33,181 bases of DNA from Microscillaceae bacterium (GCA_003483885.1 DMXI01000552.1:1-33181), one strand, 5' to 3'. Counted from the first letter of the stretch, positions 6,901 through 15,366 are shown. Notes: generated by a model not told the origin, from the sequence alone. Made by a program: numbers and translations.

Positions 6901-9889
6901 TGCCGATAATGAAACCGGGTTCTTGATAGAGTTTCAAAATGCCTATGGCGCAGTTGATCCTAATGCTACCTGGAGTATACTTGATAGTGTAGGAGCAAAT
7001 GTCACTACTTTTACTGATAATAGCTTAGGTACTGTTCCAAGACGCAAGTATCGAATAAGCGCCATTAATACCGCTGGGGTTTCGGCTCCTTCCAATGTAC
7101 GACAGGCGTTTAATTTTCCATTGGCACCCACTAACTTGGGAGCTACAAACATTACGAAGAGTAGTTTTTCATTATCTTGGACTGAACCTCCTTTTGCAGT
7201 TGATTACTATATAGAGTATTCTTTGGACGGTTCTGATGCTTCGTTTCAACTTTTGGGTGTTAAACATCTTAGAGATACTGAGGCTGAGTTTACTGGTTTG
7301 CAAGCAAATACGACCTATTATTTACGTATGCGCACTTCCTACTATAGTTTAAGTTCGGAATGGTCGCCTGTGTTTACTGTCACCACTTCACCTGATGGCA
7401 TGTCCGTAACTGATTTGATATTGATAGATGCTGATGCAAATCAAGACCTGCGACCTTTGCAAAATAATGATACGCTCAACCTATTTTATTTGCCTACATT
7501 AAATGTTCGGGCCGAAACTTTTCCAACCACGGTAGGAAGCGTTGGATTTAACTATGATGGGGATGCAAACTTTCGAACAGAAAATGCCGCGCCTTATGCC
7601 TTAGTAGGAGATGATGGTAATGGGACTTATGAACCCTGGACTCCTACTTTGGGTACGCATACGATCATTGCTACCCCATACACCAAAAGCAAAAAGAGGG
7701 GAGAGGCTGGAAACGCCAAAAGTATTACCATTGTAGTCATTAATCAAGATACGAGTGCGGTGCAGCCTTCGGGAAATGCTACCATCTCAGGAGAACTCAA
7801 GAAATGGCATAAAGTCACCCTTGCGTTCAATGGACCACAAACCAATGAAGCGGCTACACCCAATCCTTTTGCCGATTATCGTTTGAATGTGACTTTTACC
7901 AATGGTGCCAAATCATATACTGTTCCTGGGTTTTATGCCGCTGACGGGGATGCCGCCAATACTTCGGCTACTTCGGGGCAGGTTTGGCAGGTACACTTTA
8001 GTCCTGACGAAGAAGGTATTTGGACTTACAGTGTGTCTTTCCGTACTGGAACCGACATTGCCATTGACAATACTCTTGAGGCAGGTACTTCGGCAGGATA
8101 TTTTGATGGAACCACAGGTAATTTTACCATTGCTGCCTCAGATAAATCTGGCCGGGATTTGAGAGGAAAAGGGAGGTTAGAGTATGTAGGGGAGCATTAT
8201 TTGCGCTTCCGCGAAACAGGAGAGTACTTCTTCAAGGTGGGAACCGATGCGCCTGAAAATACTTTTGGTTATAACGACATTGATGCTACGCCCAATAACC
8301 AAGGCTTGAAAAAAGATTGGCGATACCATCAACAAGACTATGATGCCAGTGATGCCGCGGCTTATACCTGGCAAAATGGTAAAGGTACCGAACTGCTAGG
8401 GGCCATTAAATACCTCTCTGACCAGGGGATGAATGTATTTTCATTTCTAACTTTTAGCTTGGATGGCGACGATGACAATGTGTTCCCTCATTTGGGTAGG
8501 GTTTCAAATGTAGCCAGTTGGAATGATGTACACCACGATCGTTTTGATGTTTCTAAACTTGCCCAATGGGAGCAAATATTGGCCTATGGGGATAAAAAAG
8601 GGATGTACCTGCACTTTAAAACTCAGGAAACCGAAAATGACCTCAAAATGGATGTAGGTAGACTAGGGCGAGAGCGCAAGTTGTATTATCGGGAATTAAT
8701 TGCTCGTTTTGGACATCACTTGGCTTTGAACTGGAACCTGGGTGAAGAAAACGACATTTGGCAAGAGTTGAATGATCCTCAGGGTACCAATATAAAGTCG
8801 TATACTCAGTATATCCGCGATTTAGACCCTTATCATCACAACATTGTCATTCACTCTTATCCCGATCAACAAAACGAAGCATACAATCCTTTGTTGGGCA
8901 ATGCCTCTCAACTTACGGGTGTTTCTGTACAAACCAACATCGAGAAAGTGCACGATGATGTAAAGAAATGGGTAAATGAGTCGGCCAATAGTGGAAAAAA
9001 ATGGATTGTAGCCAATGATGAACAAGGGCATTTTCATTTAGGAGTAGGGCTGGATGCAGGCTATGATCGTGTCAATGGACAAACTCCAGATGCAAATGAT
9101 AGCCAAATCAATGTAGATAACCGTGATGATGTGCGTAAAAAAGTACTTTGGGGAACCCTGATGGCTGGAGGTGCCGGAGTAGAATATTATTATGGTTACC
9201 AGACCGGTTATGGTGATTTGTATTGTCAGGATCATCGTACCCGAGCTACCAAGTGGCAAGATGCCAAAGTAGCACTGAACTTCTTCAATGCGTATTTACA
9301 ACCTTATCTCACCCAGATGAGCAGTCAGGATGGACTTACGGCGGATGTTGATGATTATGTTTTTGCTCAAACAGGTACCATCTATGCCATTTATCGTCCC
9401 GATGGAGGGAGTACTACCTTGGATTTGAGTGGCGTAGCAGGTGCTTATACGGTGCAATGGTATGATCCCGTGAATGGAGGAGCTTTACAAAATGGCTCAA
9501 TTACCACGCTTGTAGGTGGCAATGGAGCAGTAGCCATTGGCAATCCACCTAATAACCCAAGCCAAGATTGGGTGGTGCTGGTGATTCAAAATACCGCGAT
9601 CAGAGCCACCAAACAATTGGCTACTTTTGATACAAATCCGATAGTGTTTCCTAACCCAATGCAAGAACAGCTAACAATCAATTTGTCGAGTAATGTAAAT
9701 CAAGGCCAGGTGAAGGTAGAACTACTAACCCTACAAGGGCAGGTAATGTATACCAAAGAAATAGATACTACCAATGATGTTGATTTTTCATCCCTGACAC
9801 TCAATACCAAAGCATTGCCTGCGGGTACATACTTGGTGAAAATTATTCAAGAGAATAAAGTGAGTATCTCGAGAGTCGTAAAGAAGTAA
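3971..9889 (+). CDS. Giant T9SS-secreted multidomain glycoside hydrolase
   Basis: 1972 residues. After a signal peptide (to about residue 26, ..FVCIAQ) comes an unassigned region of about 540 residues: a beta-like part, then an alpha-rich part with DGPAGIIYESPAV and an aromatic- and Gly-rich end. Then three IPT/TIG domains (about 570-655, 658-743, 745-826), a paired module with the shared core TVGSV (about 833-953 and 1143-1261) flanking two Fn3 domains (953-1140), and a DUF5060 beta domain (about 1267-1383, opening GELKKWHKVTLAFNGP). A TIM-barrel-type hydrolase domain follows (about 1393-1773). Its WNLGEEND near 1590 and VANDEQG near 1681 offer acid/base and nucleophile glutamates. A collagen-binding-like domain (1790-1873) and a Por sorting tail (FPNPMQEQLTINL .. 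GTYLVKI, 1890-1972) end it. The likely role is hydrolysis of an extracellular polysaccharide; the GH family and substrate are not determined. Confidence 0.88.
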   Translation: MQRKFLINCLIVYWAILLVPFVCIAQQQGTSITQNRDGITFTFSFNCDGGPCTYGQFVTGDYWVIPSTPNGIVTITAMTPDGELNPALVNPADVARDASGNPLELKQGLLKAYNTYDASLNLMNQLPYQARGGESIYKAKSQSSGCGTPAIEIGCIATSTILTVLSEAPPNNGATIFRPPFHGTWKPLYSTTKVKLNRLPRLPQVSNGTNGVIGGPNGYEHWAAPEVEFYHKGFSEFHRAVKPHLAQTPYGTDQAEYMLRDIANLFGQETEEEKRQATYSIIQKGIDNYAVFKMGTPFSTGAGQHLGKKPPIVFFAAMYDDPALLEDVRAISLDPKSAQVSYFQEDYQIRLGNSGMAIWGDAFGEIHRYFNRLYPREDRKGTQADPYGYIDGPAGIIYESPAVSRKRNYLSVAAGPLIGYAFLQHLMPWFKYAAGDPEILLFADRYYAGYGIENFDGGVWTLPDPVAPYDTRESGCQPPKILSTGITGCSYYGVTWGPDPDDLSKFIGHGGDPNTKGRAPNLHGYKMIITRLHPLVKNHWDKLRDCSDPASPNYPCNGLGEVPKVLADQQIAISNFMPQSGAVGTEVTITGGEFNPIAYRNVVKFNGLMAKVISATTTELKVIVPLAATTGELTIETEAKTVFGSTNFIVTTTTTPVINPVISSFTPQSGVEGTGVTINGQNFSATANNNVVKFNGTPATITSATPTELKVSVPTGATTGKITVEVGNKTATSSTDFTITTTPNTTPVISSFTPQSGAVGTEVTISGDNFSATANNNVVKFNGTLATVNLATPTELKVNVPTGTTTGKVTVEVGGEIATSNTNFTLDVPTNGQAVTSFTLINAETNVDLFDLTDGQTINLATLPTDQLNIRANTSPATVGSVYFYENGVFSRKENTAPYAFKGDDGVGSYEGYTPELGAMTLKAIPFTGKNASGTEGTALTVNITFINQVITLPAAPSNLSAMATAQGVASLSWDDNADNETGFLIEFQNAYGAVDPNATWSILDSVGANVTTFTDNSLGTVPRRKYRISAINTAGVSAPSNVRQAFNFPLAPTNLGATNITKSSFSLSWTEPPFAVDYYIEYSLDGSDASFQLLGVKHLRDTEAEFTGLQANTTYYLRMRTSYYSLSSEWSPVFTVTTSPDGMSVTDLILIDADANQDLRPLQNNDTLNLFYLPTLNVRAETFPTTVGSVGFNYDGDANFRTENAAPYALVGDDGNGTYEPWTPTLGTHTIIATPYTKSKKRGEAGNAKSITIVVINQDTSAVQPSGNATISGELKKWHKVTLAFNGPQTNEAATPNPFADYRLNVTFTNGAKSYTVPGFYAADGDAANTSATSGQVWQVHFSPDEEGIWTYSVSFRTGTDIAIDNTLEAGTSAGYFDGTTGNFTIAASDKSGRDLRGKGRLEYVGEHYLRFRETGEYFFKVGTDAPENTFGYNDIDATPNNQGLKKDWRYHQQDYDASDAAAYTWQNGKGTELLGAIKYLSDQGMNVFSFLTFSLDGDDDNVFPHLGRVSNVASWNDVHHDRFDVSKLAQWEQILAYGDKKGMYLHFKTQETENDLKMDVGRLGRERKLYYRELIARFGHHLALNWNLGEENDIWQELNDPQGTNIKSYTQYIRDLDPYHHNIVIHSYPDQQNEAYNPLLGNASQLTGVSVQTNIEKVHDDVKKWVNESANSGKKWIVANDEQGHFHLGVGLDAGYDRVNGQTPDANDSQINVDNRDDVRKKVLWGTLMAGGAGVEYYYGYQTGYGDLYCQDHRTRATKWQDAKVALNFFNAYLQPYLTQMSSQDGLTADVDDYVFAQTGTIYAIYRPDGGSTTLDLSGVAGAYTVQWYDPVNGGALQNGSITTLVGGNGAVAIGNPPNNPSQDWVVLVIQNTAIRATKQLATFDTNPIVFPNPMQEQLTINLSSNVNQGQVKVELLTLQGQVMYTKEIDTTNDVDFSSLTLNTKALPAGTYLVKIIQENKVSISRVVKK
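5690..6455 (+). repeat. Three tandem IPT/TIG-coding repeats
   Basis: Units at about 5690-5940, 5945-6200 and 6205-6455 each encode SxFxPQSGxxGTxVTIxG..F, a VKFNG motif and an LKVxVP..TTG segment. Units 1 and 3 are close at DNA level around CAATCAGGTGCAGTAGG; units 2 and 3 share AACAATAA and GTCGTGAAGTTTAA. This indicates recent duplication or gene conversion, and gives substrate for recombination that changes repeat number. Confidence 0.75.
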
Positions 9890-9925
9890 TTTATTGTACC
9901 AAATAAGCTATTCCAGATTTATGAA

Positions 9926-9960
9926 AAGCCTGTCTCACGCTGTGGGGCAGGCTTATTTTA
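9926..9960 (+). terminator. Intrinsic terminator after the giant GH gene
   Basis: AAGCCTGTC (9926-9934) pairs with GGCAGGCTT (9946-9954), nine pairs including one G-U, followed by ATTTTATA. It lies 37 nt after the stop codon of the 1972-residue gene. Confidence 0.75.
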
Positions 9961-10462
9961 TAAGGTACGTGTGGTAACGATTGTATCTTAGTCTTTGGCA
10001 AAATTCGTTTTATTATTTAAGTACGATAATACACTTGATTTGCATTGAGGCTTGCCACAGTGTGGTTGGTATTGTTGACCGAAAGGCCGCTATAAGCTGG
10101 TACAATGTTTTGAAATAAGGCACCATTCCCGTAAAATATTCGGAAATACTAGCTGCAAAAATAATCGTGAAGTAGCAGCCTGAAAGCTGTTATATTTTCC
10201 CAAAAAAATATTTTTTCGACTTGGTTAAACCTTTGAAGTTGGCGCCTGTCTAAGCTGCAATAATACGCGTAGCCTTGTCAAATTGGCTACATTACTAACA
10301 CTTGCTAACCCAAAGAAAATTTTAAAAATGTTTATCCAATTGAATAGCCAATATTTGAATGGCATTACTATAAGTTTACCTGAATTAGTATCCACTTCTT
10401 TATCAATTATCCATTTCCTCCCTTTGGTTCTTGCTTTACCACCAGGCGACATTCCCATTCCT

Positions 10463-10506
10463 GATAACTACCTTCTCTTAAGAAGGTAGTTGTCAAATCT
10501 CTTTTT
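10463..10506 (+). terminator. Strong hairpin with T-tract, orphan terminator
   Basis: An 11-bp perfect stem with a CTTA tetraloop (up to 14 pairs counting one G-U), and a T7 run about 8 nt after the stem. No recognised gene ends upstream except the giant GH gene, which already has its own terminator, so this may serve a small unrecognised transcript. Confidence 0.5.
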
Positions 10507-10657
10507 TTAAAACTACAAACTCTAGCCCGAAACTATCGAATTATTCCAGGCTTGCAGGACTTCTATTGCCATTAAAAACCAATGGCTTATAGCATAGGAC
10601 GATTGTGTAGCTACGAATTATATACTATTTATTTTACTAACCCTTAATTCAAATATC

Positions 10658-13435
10658 ATGTTTACAAAACCAAGTTTAATTACACTCAAAAGTATGCTAC
10701 AATGGAAGCGGTATTTACTAATACTTGCGCTTGTGGTACCACTTACAAGTCAGGGCCAGTTACCCGATGCCTTGAAACAACAACTAACATTTGATGCCAT
10801 GTTACCCAACAATACAGCTACGCATGTAGCCAAAGAGGGTACTCATAATTGGTCTGATCCTAATGCCTGGGAAAGGCCCAGCGCAACTTCTTCTACATCG
10901 GCCGTACCTGGTTTCGGAGCAATTGTAGTGATTCCTAAGAATTCAACCATTACTTATGATATGAATAGCCTGGAACACATTTTTGTCATCAAAAATCAAG
11001 GAAAAATGATTTTTAAGGCCAATCGAGCCAGTGATCAATTAAAGTTAGTAGTAGACACCTACATCAATACCATTGATTCAGAGTTTGATATGACAGCAAG
11101 AGATGGCCAAATAGAGGTTGTGTTAAAAGCTTTTGACATAAAAAAAGGGGCCAATACTCTTACCTGGAACAATATTGCCAAAGGGCACTATACCGATGGT
11201 AAGAAAATAAAAGCCCATACAATTCAAGGAGAGCCTAAGGTAAATTTCGCCAACGACAAAGCGGGTGTTTTGGGGCGTTATGAATGGGACCCAAGACAAG
11301 TAAGTTTATCATTGATGTCAGCAGGTAAAGTAAGAATTATTGGGAAAGATAAGCTGGATTTTTCGGAGTGTGCAGCCAATATGCTTAAAAATGCCACAAC
11401 CATTCAACTAAAAGAAACTCCTCAAGGGTGGAAAGCAGGAGATAAAATTGTCATTAGTAAAACTGCTGAAGGTGGAAGCGAAGTCTTCACCATTGCCAAT
11501 ATCAGTGGTAATACAATTGCTATCCAAGAAAAAGCACGCTTTGATCATATTGGAGTAGAATTAACAAATCATCAAAATCAAAAACGCAACTATTACCCTT
11601 ATGTGGGCAATCTTACCCGCAATATCATCATCCGTTCTTATCATACCGATATCGTAAATGATATTACACAACGTGGTCATGTGATGTGGATGTTCAATGA
11701 CCAATTCAATATCCGACATGCCTCTTTTAAGGATTTGGGCCGCACCAATAAATCCGATTTATTGGATGATTACAAATATGAAATTATCAAAGATGGTAAT
11801 CGATTTATTATTGATGAAACCACGCTCAATAACACGGGGATGCCGAATGCTGCTCCTAATGAAATTCAAAATCAGCGAGGAAGGTATGGTTTTCATTTTC
11901 ATAAAACCCTTACCAAAAGTAAAAAGCAAGTATTTGCTATTGGCAATGTGGTGTGGGGTTCACCTGGCTGGGGTATGGTGCATCATGACACCAACGCCGA
12001 TTTTACCGATAACGTGGTTTTTGGAGTAAAAGGCGGGGCAATGGTGGCCGAAAGTGGTTCTGAACTAGGGATTTGGCAACACAACCTGGTCGTTGGGAGT
12101 AGGGTACCAGATGCTCCTTCACGAGTAAAAATTGAATCACCCCTTCGTCGAGTTGCCAGAGAAATTCTTGACGATGATTTTAGAGGGAACGCCGGCTTTG
12201 CTCTACAAGGCCGGGCAGTACGCATGTTAGACAATGTAGCCGCTGGGGTAGGAGTAGCCTACCATTACCAAGGTACTGGAGAACGTATGGGCATAGCAGA
12301 TAAAGTAGCGACTCAAGAAGTGGTGGATGCACTTGGTTTTGATGCGTTTCCATTGGAAGAAAAGATTGAAAGAACCGCCATTCCTCTTATTCAATTTAAA
12401 GGAAATATTGCTGCCACTTGTTCAGATGGCTTTAAATCTCAAGGAAGGACTCGAGATAGTTATAATCGAGTTTTGTCTATAGTAGAAGATCACATTGCGT
12501 GGAATTGTAAGCGTTTCTCCATATACATTTCCAGTAATTTTGGTTACTTGCTTCGTAATAGTGTCTTTCATGGATTGCCGGGAGCAGAGGCTACTGGTAT
12601 TTTGACTCAAAATGATAATGACAACATCAACTTTGCCAATATAGCATTCGATGGCTTTACCTTCAGAACGCTGAATGTCAGTACCAATGAAGCTCAAACC
12701 AACACTGGTAACCACCCCGACGCGGAATTAGTATTCAGCAATGTGAAATGGTTAAACTCCGCTGCAAAACCTTACAGTAAATCATTTGGTCAGGCAAAAG
12801 TAGTGAAAAACTTTACGCCTGGTAATATAAGCTTTGCCCATAACGATGCCCTCATAGACTTGGTAATTGACCCATCTCAAAACGATTTTGAAGTAACGAT
12901 TGCCGGGGATGTAACCGACAATGCGGGTACCCATGTATTTGCCCAATATACCCCTACTTCTAATAAGGGTGTTAATAATAGAAGGGTTTATAATTTTGAA
13001 AGTATTCAAAAACTCAATGCATATTTGAACAAAACCGGGCAATGCATCAAAAGTGAAGCAGGAAAACGATTCTTTGAATTTACCGAGCATATCTCTGATC
13101 GTATTACGGGCGAAACCCAAGGCATTAAATTTAGCATAGAAGTAAAGGGTTCTGGAGGGAAAAGTTGTAGTAACAATACTAGAGTGAGTCAGCAGGTATC
13201 AGAAGAGGCAACTACTTTCTTGAAAATAATTCCTAACCCAGTGAGTGATGGTACTTTAAGAATTACTCAAAAAGGCCACAAGACGCTCACTATCATCAAT
13301 CCTGTGCAATTAAAAATACTCAAAACTATTGAAATCACCCATCATCAAATGTCTATTGATGTAAGCGATCTCCCCGCAGGTGTTTATCTTCTCAAATCTG
13401 ATACTGATAGTATACGGTTTGTAATCAAAAAATAG
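10658..13435 (+). CDS. T9SS-secreted G8-domain beta-helix protein, CEMIP-like
   Basis: 925 residues. The N-terminus holds a signal peptide ending near LTSQGQ; an internal Met13 (10694) would give a shorter, equally good one. A G8 domain covers about residues 60-185 (HNWSDPNAWE .. VVIPKNSTITYD). A long right-handed beta-helix-like region follows, with the motif RGRYGFHFHK near 407-416. This matches the RY..HFH motif seen after the G8 domain in the CEMIP/TMEM2 family, some members of which degrade hyaluronan. The C-terminus (IPNPVSDGTLRI .. GVYLLK .. VIKK) is a Por sorting tail, so the protein is predicted to be exported and surface-attached by T9SS. It sits in the same orientation as the giant GH gene, but 768 bp and two terminator-like hairpins separate them, so they are probably separate transcripts. 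The glycan substrate is inferred, not shown. Confidence 0.85.
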   Translation: MFTKPSLITLKSMLQWKRYLLILALVVPLTSQGQLPDALKQQLTFDAMLPNNTATHVAKEGTHNWSDPNAWERPSATSSTSAVPGFGAIVVIPKNSTITYDMNSLEHIFVIKNQGKMIFKANRASDQLKLVVDTYINTIDSEFDMTARDGQIEVVLKAFDIKKGANTLTWNNIAKGHYTDGKKIKAHTIQGEPKVNFANDKAGVLGRYEWDPRQVSLSLMSAGKVRIIGKDKLDFSECAANMLKNATTIQLKETPQGWKAGDKIVISKTAEGGSEVFTIANISGNTIAIQEKARFDHIGVELTNHQNQKRNYYPYVGNLTRNIIIRSYHTDIVNDITQRGHVMWMFNDQFNIRHASFKDLGRTNKSDLLDDYKYEIIKDGNRFIIDETTLNNTGMPNAAPNEIQNQRGRYGFHFHKTLTKSKKQVFAIGNVVWGSPGWGMVHHDTNADFTDNVVFGVKGGAMVAESGSELGIWQHNLVVGSRVPDAPSRVKIESPLRRVAREILDDDFRGNAGFALQGRAVRMLDNVAAGVGVAYHYQGTGERMGIADKVATQEVVDALGFDAFPLEEKIERTAIPLIQFKGNIAATCSDGFKSQGRTRDSYNRVLSIVEDHIAWNCKRFSIYISSNFGYLLRNSVFHGLPGAEATGILTQNDNDNINFANIAFDGFTFRTLNVSTNEAQTNTGNHPDAELVFSNVKWLNSAAKPYSKSFGQAKVVKNFTPGNISFAHNDALIDLVIDPSQNDFEVTIAGDVTDNAGTHVFAQYTPTSNKGVNNRRVYNFESIQKLNAYLNKTGQCIKSEAGKRFFEFTEHISDRITGETQGIKFSIEVKGSGGKSCSNNTRVSQQVSEEATTFLKIIPNPVSDGTLRITQKGHKTLTIINPVQLKILKTIEITHHQMSIDVSDLPAGVYLLKSDTDSIRFVIKK

Positions 13436-13462
13436 CCTACACTTTTGTGATATAGAACAACT

Positions 13463-13502
13463 ACAAAAGCCATGCTGTATTCAGGGTGGCTTTTGTTTTT
13501 TT
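13463..13502 (+). terminator. Intrinsic terminator of the G8 gene
   Basis: ACAAAAGCCA (13463-13472) pairs perfectly with TGGCTTTTGT (13487-13496) around a 14-nt loop, followed by a run of six T. The spacing of 27 nt after the stop is typical. Confidence 0.85.
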
Positions 13503-13600
13503 AATGTGGGCATTGGCTATTGCGTTTTATTTCAGACTTGTACCAATGTTGAGTAGAGAAATAATCCTCTGCTTTCACCGATCGTTTTATCCTGTTTAAC

Positions 13601-13616
13601 GAAAAGCGAGCTTTTC
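13601..13616. promoter_or_regulatory. Palindrome, possible operator
   Basis: GAAAAGC-GA-GCTTTTC has perfect 7-bp arms and lies about 160 bp before the PilJ/SpoIIE start codon. A DNA-binding role is only a guess; no cognate regulator is adjacent. Confidence 0.25.
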
Positions 13617-13776
13617 ATTGCGATTTTGTATTGAAATTGATGGTAGTTTTAATCAATAAATTCTATTTTTAACTAATACTCTGGAAAGTAATTATCAGCA
13701 AGAATATTCTGATGAAAAGTTCCTGAGAAATTGAAGAAAAGTGTCCAGCTTAAATACACCAATAGCATTAGTTTTC

Positions 13777-15276
13777 ATGAACCTATCAATCTCAAATTAT
13801 TCTAGAATCTATATTATTGCGCTCTCGTTAATCGCATTGTTTACAATTATTAGTCAAGTATTTGTTCAATTCCATCTGCAAGGGCAAGACTCCTCCTCTC
13901 GTATCATCAATATTTCGGGACGTCAAAGAATGCTCAGCCAAAAGATTACCAAAGAGGCACTTTTGCTCACAAAGGCGCCTGACAATAAAACATTTATCCA
14001 GCAACAACAAATACTGAAAAACGACTTAACACTTTGGCATCGTTCGCATCAAGGGCTTAAGCTTGGAGATGCGGAACTTCAATTACCCAAGCCCCAGCTG
14101 GATAAAATAAATCAGCAATATTTTACAGAGATAGACCCCCTTAAAAAAGAAATAGAAGAAGCAGCCCAAAACTTATTAAAAGCTGGTTTCGGAGGGAGTT
14201 TGTCCAATAAAGAAAAGTGGCTGGATAAAATCCTGGCTTGTGAGAAACCATTTTTGAAGCTCATGAATCAAATTACCTTTAGATTTGAGGCAATCGCCAA
14301 ACAACAAGTGGGTAGTTTTCAAAGGATAGAGATTATCTTGATGGTGGTTACCTTGTGTCTTTTGTTATTAGAAGGACTCTATATTTTTCGGCCTACCTTC
14401 AAAAAAATCAGAGAGAATATCATTCTCTTGCAAGAGAATGCAGAAGAAATAGATGCGCAAAACCATATGCTGAATGGAGTACTAGCCAAGATGCAAAAGC
14501 AAAACAAGAACATAACATCATCAATAAATTACGCCAAGACGATTCAAGATGCTTCACTATCACTAGAACCCTCAGTACAATCTTGCATTGATGAAATGGC
14601 GTTTATTCTATTTAAGCCTTTACAAGTAGTATCTGGGGACTTTTATTATGTAGCTGACACAGAAAAAGAAACTATTTTTGCCGCGGTAGATTGTCAAGGA
14701 CATGGAATTCCAGGTGCTTTTTTATCAATGATAGGCGTATCGATACTAAACGATGTGGTAAAAGCCAAAGGGATTACAAAACCAGGAGAAATCTTGGATT
14801 GTTTACATCAAACAGTATACAAAACACTTCGCCAGGGAGCTACAAGCAATCGGGACAGTATGGATATGGCGCTTATCACCGTTAATAAATCCAGCAATGA
14901 AGTGTTGTTTGCGGGTGCTAAAAATCCATTGGTTTATATAACAGATAATACGTCATATGAAATTAAAGGTGACCGAAGATCCATTGGAGGTAAGCTTGTT
15001 TCAGAGCAAACACGATTTAAGACCCATTCAATAGTGATTGATAAACCGACTACTTTTTATATTTTTTCGGATGGTTACATAGATCAGTTTGGGGGAACCA
15101 ATAAAAGAAAGTTCTTAAGGCACCGCTTGAAGAATGTATTGCTTACACAGCATGCGAACCCTTTAAAACAGCAAAAAACCGAACTTGATCAAACCCTTCA
15201 AAACTGGATGGAAGAAGGAAATGAATCCCAAATAGATGATATCTTGCTCATGGGTATTAAGCAGCATCCAGTTTAG
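13777..15276 (+). CDS. Membrane PilJ-N sensor / SpoIIE-type PP2C phosphatase
   Basis: 499 residues from ATG 13777; an in-frame GTG at 13741 would add 12 residues, but the ATG places the first membrane span (IYIIALSLIALFTIISQVFV) at the usual distance from the N-terminus. A periplasmic PilJ-N-type helical domain follows (about 35-150, INISGRQRMLSQKITKEALLL), then a second span near 185-205 (ILMVVTLCLLLLEGLYIF). A coiled coil (about 210-250) leads to a SpoIIE phosphatase domain (about 265-495) with metal-binding aspartates in VSGDFYY, AAVDCQGHG, FSDGYID and QIDDILL. No HAMP domain is evident. SpoIIE-type enzymes usually dephosphorylate anti-sigma-factor antagonists or similar Ser/Thr-phosphorylated partners; none is encoded here. 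Terminators on both sides make it monocistronic. Confidence 0.88.
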   Translation: MNLSISNYSRIYIIALSLIALFTIISQVFVQFHLQGQDSSSRIINISGRQRMLSQKITKEALLLTKAPDNKTFIQQQQILKNDLTLWHRSHQGLKLGDAELQLPKPQLDKINQQYFTEIDPLKKEIEEAAQNLLKAGFGGSLSNKEKWLDKILACEKPFLKLMNQITFRFEAIAKQQVGSFQRIEIILMVVTLCLLLLEGLYIFRPTFKKIRENIILLQENAEEIDAQNHMLNGVLAKMQKQNKNITSSINYAKTIQDASLSLEPSVQSCIDEMAFILFKPLQVVSGDFYYVADTEKETIFAAVDCQGHGIPGAFLSMIGVSILNDVVKAKGITKPGEILDCLHQTVYKTLRQGATSNRDSMDMALITVNKSSNEVLFAGAKNPLVYITDNTSYEIKGDRRSIGGKLVSEQTRFKTHSIVIDKPTTFYIFSDGYIDQFGGTNKRKFLRHRLKNVLLTQHANPLKQQKTELDQTLQNWMEEGNESQIDDILLMGIKQHPV

Positions 15277-15307
15277 GTAAAAAAACGGTTTTTCTTTAAT
15301 AGCAATA

Positions 15308-15366
15308 GAGGCTTTTGAGAACAAAAGCAACCTCTTTAGACTAAGCTAAGTCAGTTGCTTTTTTTG
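15308..15366. terminator. Overlapping hairpins between convergent genes
   Basis: AAAAGCAAC (15323-15331) pairs with GTTGCTTTT (15354-15362), with an inner GACT/AGTC pairing, followed by a run of T: a good plus-strand terminator for the phosphatase gene. Upstream, GAGGCTTTTG (15308-15317) can pair with CAAAAG and CCTC (15322-15327, 15331-15334), using the same left arm, so the two folds exclude each other. Gene 15442-20457 converges on this site. Confidence 0.65.

Larger units (their letters stand above)
9890..10657. other. 768-bp intergenic region with hairpin
   Basis: After the terminator at 9926-9960 I find no convincing gene. Short frames on both strands (10283-10489 plus, 68 codons; 10225-10458 minus, 77 codons) overlap each other and match nothing I know. 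A strong hairpin lies at 10463-10494: AACTACCTTCT (10466-10476), loop CTTA, AGAAGGTAGTT (10481-10491), extendable by three pairs. It is followed at 10499-10509 by CTCTTTTTTTA, so it would work as a plus-strand terminator of something reading through this region. The promoter of the G8 gene should lie in the last 150 bp. Confidence 0.5.
13436..13740. other. Intergenic region with terminator and palindrome
   Basis: About 300 bp. It holds the terminator of the G8 gene at 13463-13502 and a short palindrome at 13601-13616, then AT-rich sequence that probably contains the promoter of the PilJ/SpoIIE gene. No gene is visible. Confidence 0.5.

Noticed and set aside
10225..10458. 77-codon minus-strand frame (MGMSPGGKARTKGRKW..)
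   Set aside because: The start looks protein-like, but there is no recognisable family, another frame overlaps it on the opposite strand, and no promoter is evident. I leave it as intergenic.
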